Shown here: piece by piece, positions 60,710-64,000 of the stretch
How positions within the stretch are numbered: the stretch's first letter is position 1
Layout: each line of letters begins with the position of its first letter
NCBI GenBank assembly: GCA_947243795.1
Contig: OX365940.1
Span: forward strand, 248,001 to 312,000
Length of the DNA: 64,000 nucleotides
Reading direction: 5' to 3'
Origin: Saccharomyces uvarum
Taxonomy: Eukaryota; Ascomycota; Saccharomycetes; Saccharomycetales; Saccharomycetaceae
Position numbers and translations under genes: made by a program
Notes under the pieces: model-generated
Told to the model about the DNA's origin: nothing
The model's input: the letters and a program-made list of their open reading frames with translations, nothing else
Database searches by the model: none

Positions 60710-62665
60710 GACAAAGGAACCTTACTAGGTATGTGTAAGGATGACTTTGTGTTATGCTTGGCAAAATTATTTCACACGTTTCAAAAATAAACAAAAGAGA
60801 GTTTTTATATCTGTACAATCACAATTGCGAGATGAGTTTTCTTGAGTAAAAACAGCAAAAAATGGGTTCGCTTTTGGTCGCAGAGTAGAAAGGAACTAAA
60901 AAAAAAAATGTCAACTATTCTAAGAGGCTTATAAATACACAGGCACACAGTAAATGCAAAAGACGGTGAGGGGGAACTTCAGAAATTAGTAAACTAAAAT
61001 GAAAAAGACGGGTTTTTCTTATGTATTGTCAGCTTGCCACTTTCGATAAAATGATAGAAAGAAACAAGAACGGGCAAGACATTTACGTAGATTTTATGTG
61101 ATGGATAGAAAAGAATACATCACCAGTGCGTGCGTGCGTTCATTGTCAGAAGATTCTCCTGTGGCGGAGAGAACAAGCAAGACCTAAAATGAGATGAGAT
61201 GATCGATACTTAACAAACCGCTTGGCCATTTAATAGCCAGTAGCAGTTCCTTAGTAAGATCGCACACTCAAAGTGGAATATTCCGTCAGGCGTACGGGAA
61301 GAGAAAAGCAGCAAAAGAAAGAAAAAACCGGACAACATGCGGGAAAAAACGCAAACTGCGTGAGGACCAAATTAACTTTAAAGATTACATCAACGGCGGG
61401 TAGAGACCCTTCAGCAGGTTCTCTACGGCAGATTCCCTGCAGAAACAACTAATCGGAGGGAAAACAAGCCAAGCGTGGACGTGAGGTTCGCGCGCAGACT
61501 TCTCTGCAGAAAATCGGAATATGAATTTTTTATTTGGTAGCTTCTTTACTACTACAACCATAGGGGTTGTGCGTCGGCAGATGAGGCGCAAGAAAATTCG
61601 TGGGTGGAGGGAAAAAAAAAGAAAAAAAAACCGTTGCAGGAGAGGACAGTTCCAGTTAGGAACAAGCTCTCTTAAGTATCCCTATATGTATTATGCCGCG
61701 TTGCTTGTGCAGGTACAGCTGCCTGCACTGTTTTCTGGCGAGGCCCAGATTTACTTTTGGATAAAGAAGGCGGAGCCAAAAACGCACAAGTCAAAAACCG
61801 GAATTACGCGCTCTGCGTCGTCCGGGATTTTAGTGCTCGAGCGCTCTTGGGTGCGTTTTGTGAAGGTAAACGTACCTGATAAAATAAAAAACAAGGTCTA
61901 GGCGCATTAGACCACTCCCCCGCCACGCAGGCGAAGCAGCTTGTCACAATGTTACACACATGAGGAGGAGCATTCTTTTACTTTTTGTTGATGCGGGTAA
62001 ATGGGGCTGCATGCAGGAACGGCAAAGGTAAAGAAAAAAGAAATAACTATTACGCTTGAAGACGTCGCTTGGGGTAATAAGGTTAGAGCCAATGGAAGAA
62101 CGCCAATCTCCTCTTTTTCAGTCACCGAGCCTGCGAAGGCTAATCTCGAAAAAGTTACGGGTATAATGCGATCTCCATCCTTCTCTGGCGCTTCGAAGCC
62201 CAACAAAAAAACTTCTTTCTTTTTAGTGTCGAAAGCTAATGCAGGAGACGAATGATTACGGTGGCCATTTAGTCAGCCGCACCACACTCAGTTTGAAAGT
62301 TTACTTGGCAAATGCAATTTGGCGAGTGACTTGATACTCCTGTTGCCCCCCGTCGAATTGTTCTTGCATTGGAGATAGGGGATTGCGTTTCTTAAAAAAA
62401 AAAAGAATTTGGCTTAGGAAAATGTGTTCTTGCGCAGCGCGTATTTACTATATCCGCCATTGTGTCACAGATGTGAAGAAAGACAGTCACCAATATTACA
62501 TACATCTTGCGTAAATATTGCCAGAGAATAGAGTATACAAGAAGCTAATCATTACTTTTGCTATCTCTAGCTAGATAAGAAATCATTTGATAGCAAATAC
62601 TGAGTTTTTTTTCATTATTTTTTGTTTTATTTTGTGAACAGCCACTTTTTCTTTATTAAATAATA
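60710..62665. promoter_or_regulatory. SOK2-SPO20 divergent intergenic region
   Basis: Nearly 2 kb between divergent starts, similar to the gap in S. cerevisiae. It is rich in A-runs and contains a CGGGTAA Reb1 core (61994-62000), a GC-richer stretch (about 61690-61960) and an 84-codon plus-strand frame (62001-62255). The length suggests a large integrated promoter for SOK2, as for other filamentation regulators. No RNA gene or mobile element recognised. Confidence 0.55.
62001..62255 (+). CDS. Unrecognised 84-codon frame, doubtful
   Basis: An ATG-initiated frame encoding a basic, Lys/Ala/Ser-rich 84-residue product starting MGLHAGTAKVKKKEITITLED. I do not recognise it. It lies 410 bases upstream of SPO20, starts next to a Reb1 core and is overlapped by an equally long antisense frame, which weakens the case. 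It has no signal peptide or membrane segment. Confidence 0.15.
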   Translation: MGLHAGTAKVKKKEITITLEDVAWGNKVRANGRTPISSFSVTEPAKANLEKVTGIMRSPSFSGASKPNKKTSFFLVSKANAGDE

Positions 62666-63886
62666 ATGGTATTCCGAAAGATACTTGCTAGCAAATCGCA
62701 TCACAGTCGTCACCATCACCATCCTCTCCACCATCATCGTCTTAGCCTTAAGTGGCAAAATCACCGTCACACACTCATTTCAGACGTTACCGGATCCCAT
62801 GAGACAAAATATCTATCGCCATTTAGGAGTAGTACGGACACGGGAAGCAGAAAACGTGATAGATTGAATGTAAAGATAAAATCGCTAAGAAACAAGATTC
62901 ATATGCGGTTCCATCCCACATGCATAATTGAGGACACGGCTACAGTAACCAGTGATGAAAAGTATGGTGCTTACGGAGAAACTAAAAGAGACGAGCCTGC
63001 CACAATGTCGTTAGAAGAGCTTTTCCCCAGGTCTAATCGGCACCGAATCCTAGAGGAATATGAAGAAGAAACGAATAGCGTTATTCACAGGGAATTAGGT
63101 GAAATTGCGAATGAGAATGAGAATGAGAATGATTACCCCAGGTGGGGAAACGCAGAACACCACTACAATTTTGAAAACGACCAGTTCAATGAGGATGAAA
63201 TTGTGAGCAGAATAAGGTCTGAAATCAGGAATACAAAATTGAAGTCCGTTAAAGCGAGTAACAGAACACTGGCAAAGGCTACGGAGGCCCAACTAACTGG
63301 AAAAAGGGTTCTCCAGCAGTTAAGTTGTCAAAGTAATCAACTCACCAAGATCGAGGATAATTGTGACATACTTAAAATCCAATCTAATGTGGCCGACAAA
63401 AAGATTGACGAACTTGTTCATGAAAACAGAAGTTTGTTTGCATTGACATCACCCAACCCGTTCAGGAAAAAAAGAGAAAGAGAGAAGCAAACCCAAATCA
63501 AAAACTTGAAGTTGAAACAGTATCAGTTACAGCAAGAAACCATGAAACGGGCCCAAGAATCTGGGAAAAACTTAGCCGTAAATCTAACCTCTAACTATGA
63601 GCGATATGACAAAGAGGCAGAAAGGCAATGCATCCTTAACAACGCCCGAAAATATCAGTTTGAACCTGACGAAGAAGATAATAGAATGGAAATTGAACTG
63701 TACGAAAACTTTGAACAAATAAAGGCAGCGAGTGGTAACTTGAAAGTAATGGCCCAGGCATTTGGCAGGGAGTTTGGAGCACAGAATTACAGAATGCTGG
63801 ATATTGAAAACAACGTACAACAGGTGGACGGTGCTTTGCAAGCCAAAAGATGTAGATTAGACAGGGTGATGGGAAGAAAAGAGTAA
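62666..63886 (+). CDS. SPO20: Sporulation SNAP-25-like SNARE Spo20
   Basis: Spo20 is the meiosis-specific relative of Sec9 and SNAP-25. It pairs with Sso1 and Snc1/2 to fuse vesicles into the prospore membrane. The 406 residues compare with 397 in S. cerevisiae. The N-terminus is His- and Arg-rich and includes the region (about 50-90) that forms the phosphatidic-acid-binding amphipathic helix, with basic residues as in RLNVKIKSLRNKIHMRF. Two SNARE motifs follow: about 180-260 and about 330-400, ending VQQVDGALQAKRCRLDRVMG. As in its relatives there is no membrane anchor. Expression in mid-sporulation is expected from the family; I found no perfect middle-sporulation element. Confidence 0.95.
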   Translation: MVFRKILASKSHHSRHHHHPLHHHRLSLKWQNHRHTLISDVTGSHETKYLSPFRSSTDTGSRKRDRLNVKIKSLRNKIHMRFHPTCIIEDTATVTSDEKYGAYGETKRDEPATMSLEELFPRSNRHRILEEYEEETNSVIHRELGEIANENENENDYPRWGNAEHHYNFENDQFNEDEIVSRIRSEIRNTKLKSVKASNRTLAKATEAQLTGKRVLQQLSCQSNQLTKIEDNCDILKIQSNVADKKIDELVHENRSLFALTSPNPFRKKREREKQTQIKNLKLKQYQLQQETMKRAQESGKNLAVNLTSNYERYDKEAERQCILNNARKYQFEPDEEDNRMEIELYENFEQIKAASGNLKVMAQAFGREFGAQNYRMLDIENNVQQVDGALQAKRCRLDRVMGRKE

Positions 63887-64000
63887 AGTGACTGTGCAAA
63901 GGGGAAGTGTGAGCATATATAAACTCATCGAATAGACAACCTTTAAGAAATAGATAAATAGATGTGTTGACAAGCAAGCAAGCAATATAGCACTGAATGC
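63887..64000. other. SPO20 3' flank, end of window
   Basis: AT-rich 3' flank with the short repeats ATAGATAAATAGAT and AAGCAAGCAAGCAA. The window ends here. Confidence 0.6.

Overview
The window is nuclear DNA of a budding yeast of the genus Saccharomyces. Genes are dense and intronless, intergenic DNA is AT-rich, there is a point centromere, and nearly every protein is recognisable as the orthologue of a known S. cerevisiae protein. Gene order matches S. cerevisiae chromosome XIII from UBX2 (YML013W) through CEN13 to SPO20 (YMR017W). Several proteins (Erg6, Hxt2, Yap1, Sok2) differ from the S288C versions as I remember them by several percent or more, so this looks like a sister species of S. 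cerevisiae rather than S288C itself. I cannot name the species without alignment.

Left arm, bases 1-22900: UBX2 (5' end cut by the window edge), ERV25, RAD33, SPT5, MRPL39, ERG6, YAP1, GIS4, tRNA-Ser(AGA), TRM12, GLO1, VRL1 (one intact 1090-codon frame) and YPT7. CEN13 lies at about 22925-23043. Right arm: CDC5, MIX17, AIM34, MVP1, TAF4, the tandem phospholipase pair PLB2 and PLB1, ADI1, ANY1, HXT2, tRNA-Glu(UUC), CLU1, SEC59, a polycistronic cluster of seven box C/D snoRNAs (snR78 to snR72), BUD22, ERG5, SOK2 and SPO20.

These are independent housekeeping and regulatory genes, not one operon-like system. Some functional links exist: ERG6 and ERG5 act in late ergosterol synthesis; YPT7, VRL1 and MVP1 act in endosome-vacuole traffic; SEC59 and ERV25 serve the early secretory pathway; and the snoRNAs, BUD22 and TRM12 serve RNA modification or ribosome assembly. 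The snoRNAs were identified by boxes C/D, terminal stems and guide sequences complementary to 18S or 25S rRNA as I remember it.

I found no retrotransposon, LTR, DNA transposon, CRISPR array or foreign gene cluster, and no convincing new system. The most notable points are the intact VRL1 frame, a probable gene-conversion tract between PLB1 and PLB2, a second rRNA antisense element in snR75, the apparent absence of the short YAP1 leader uORF, and a GC-rich patch upstream of PLB1 and ADI1.
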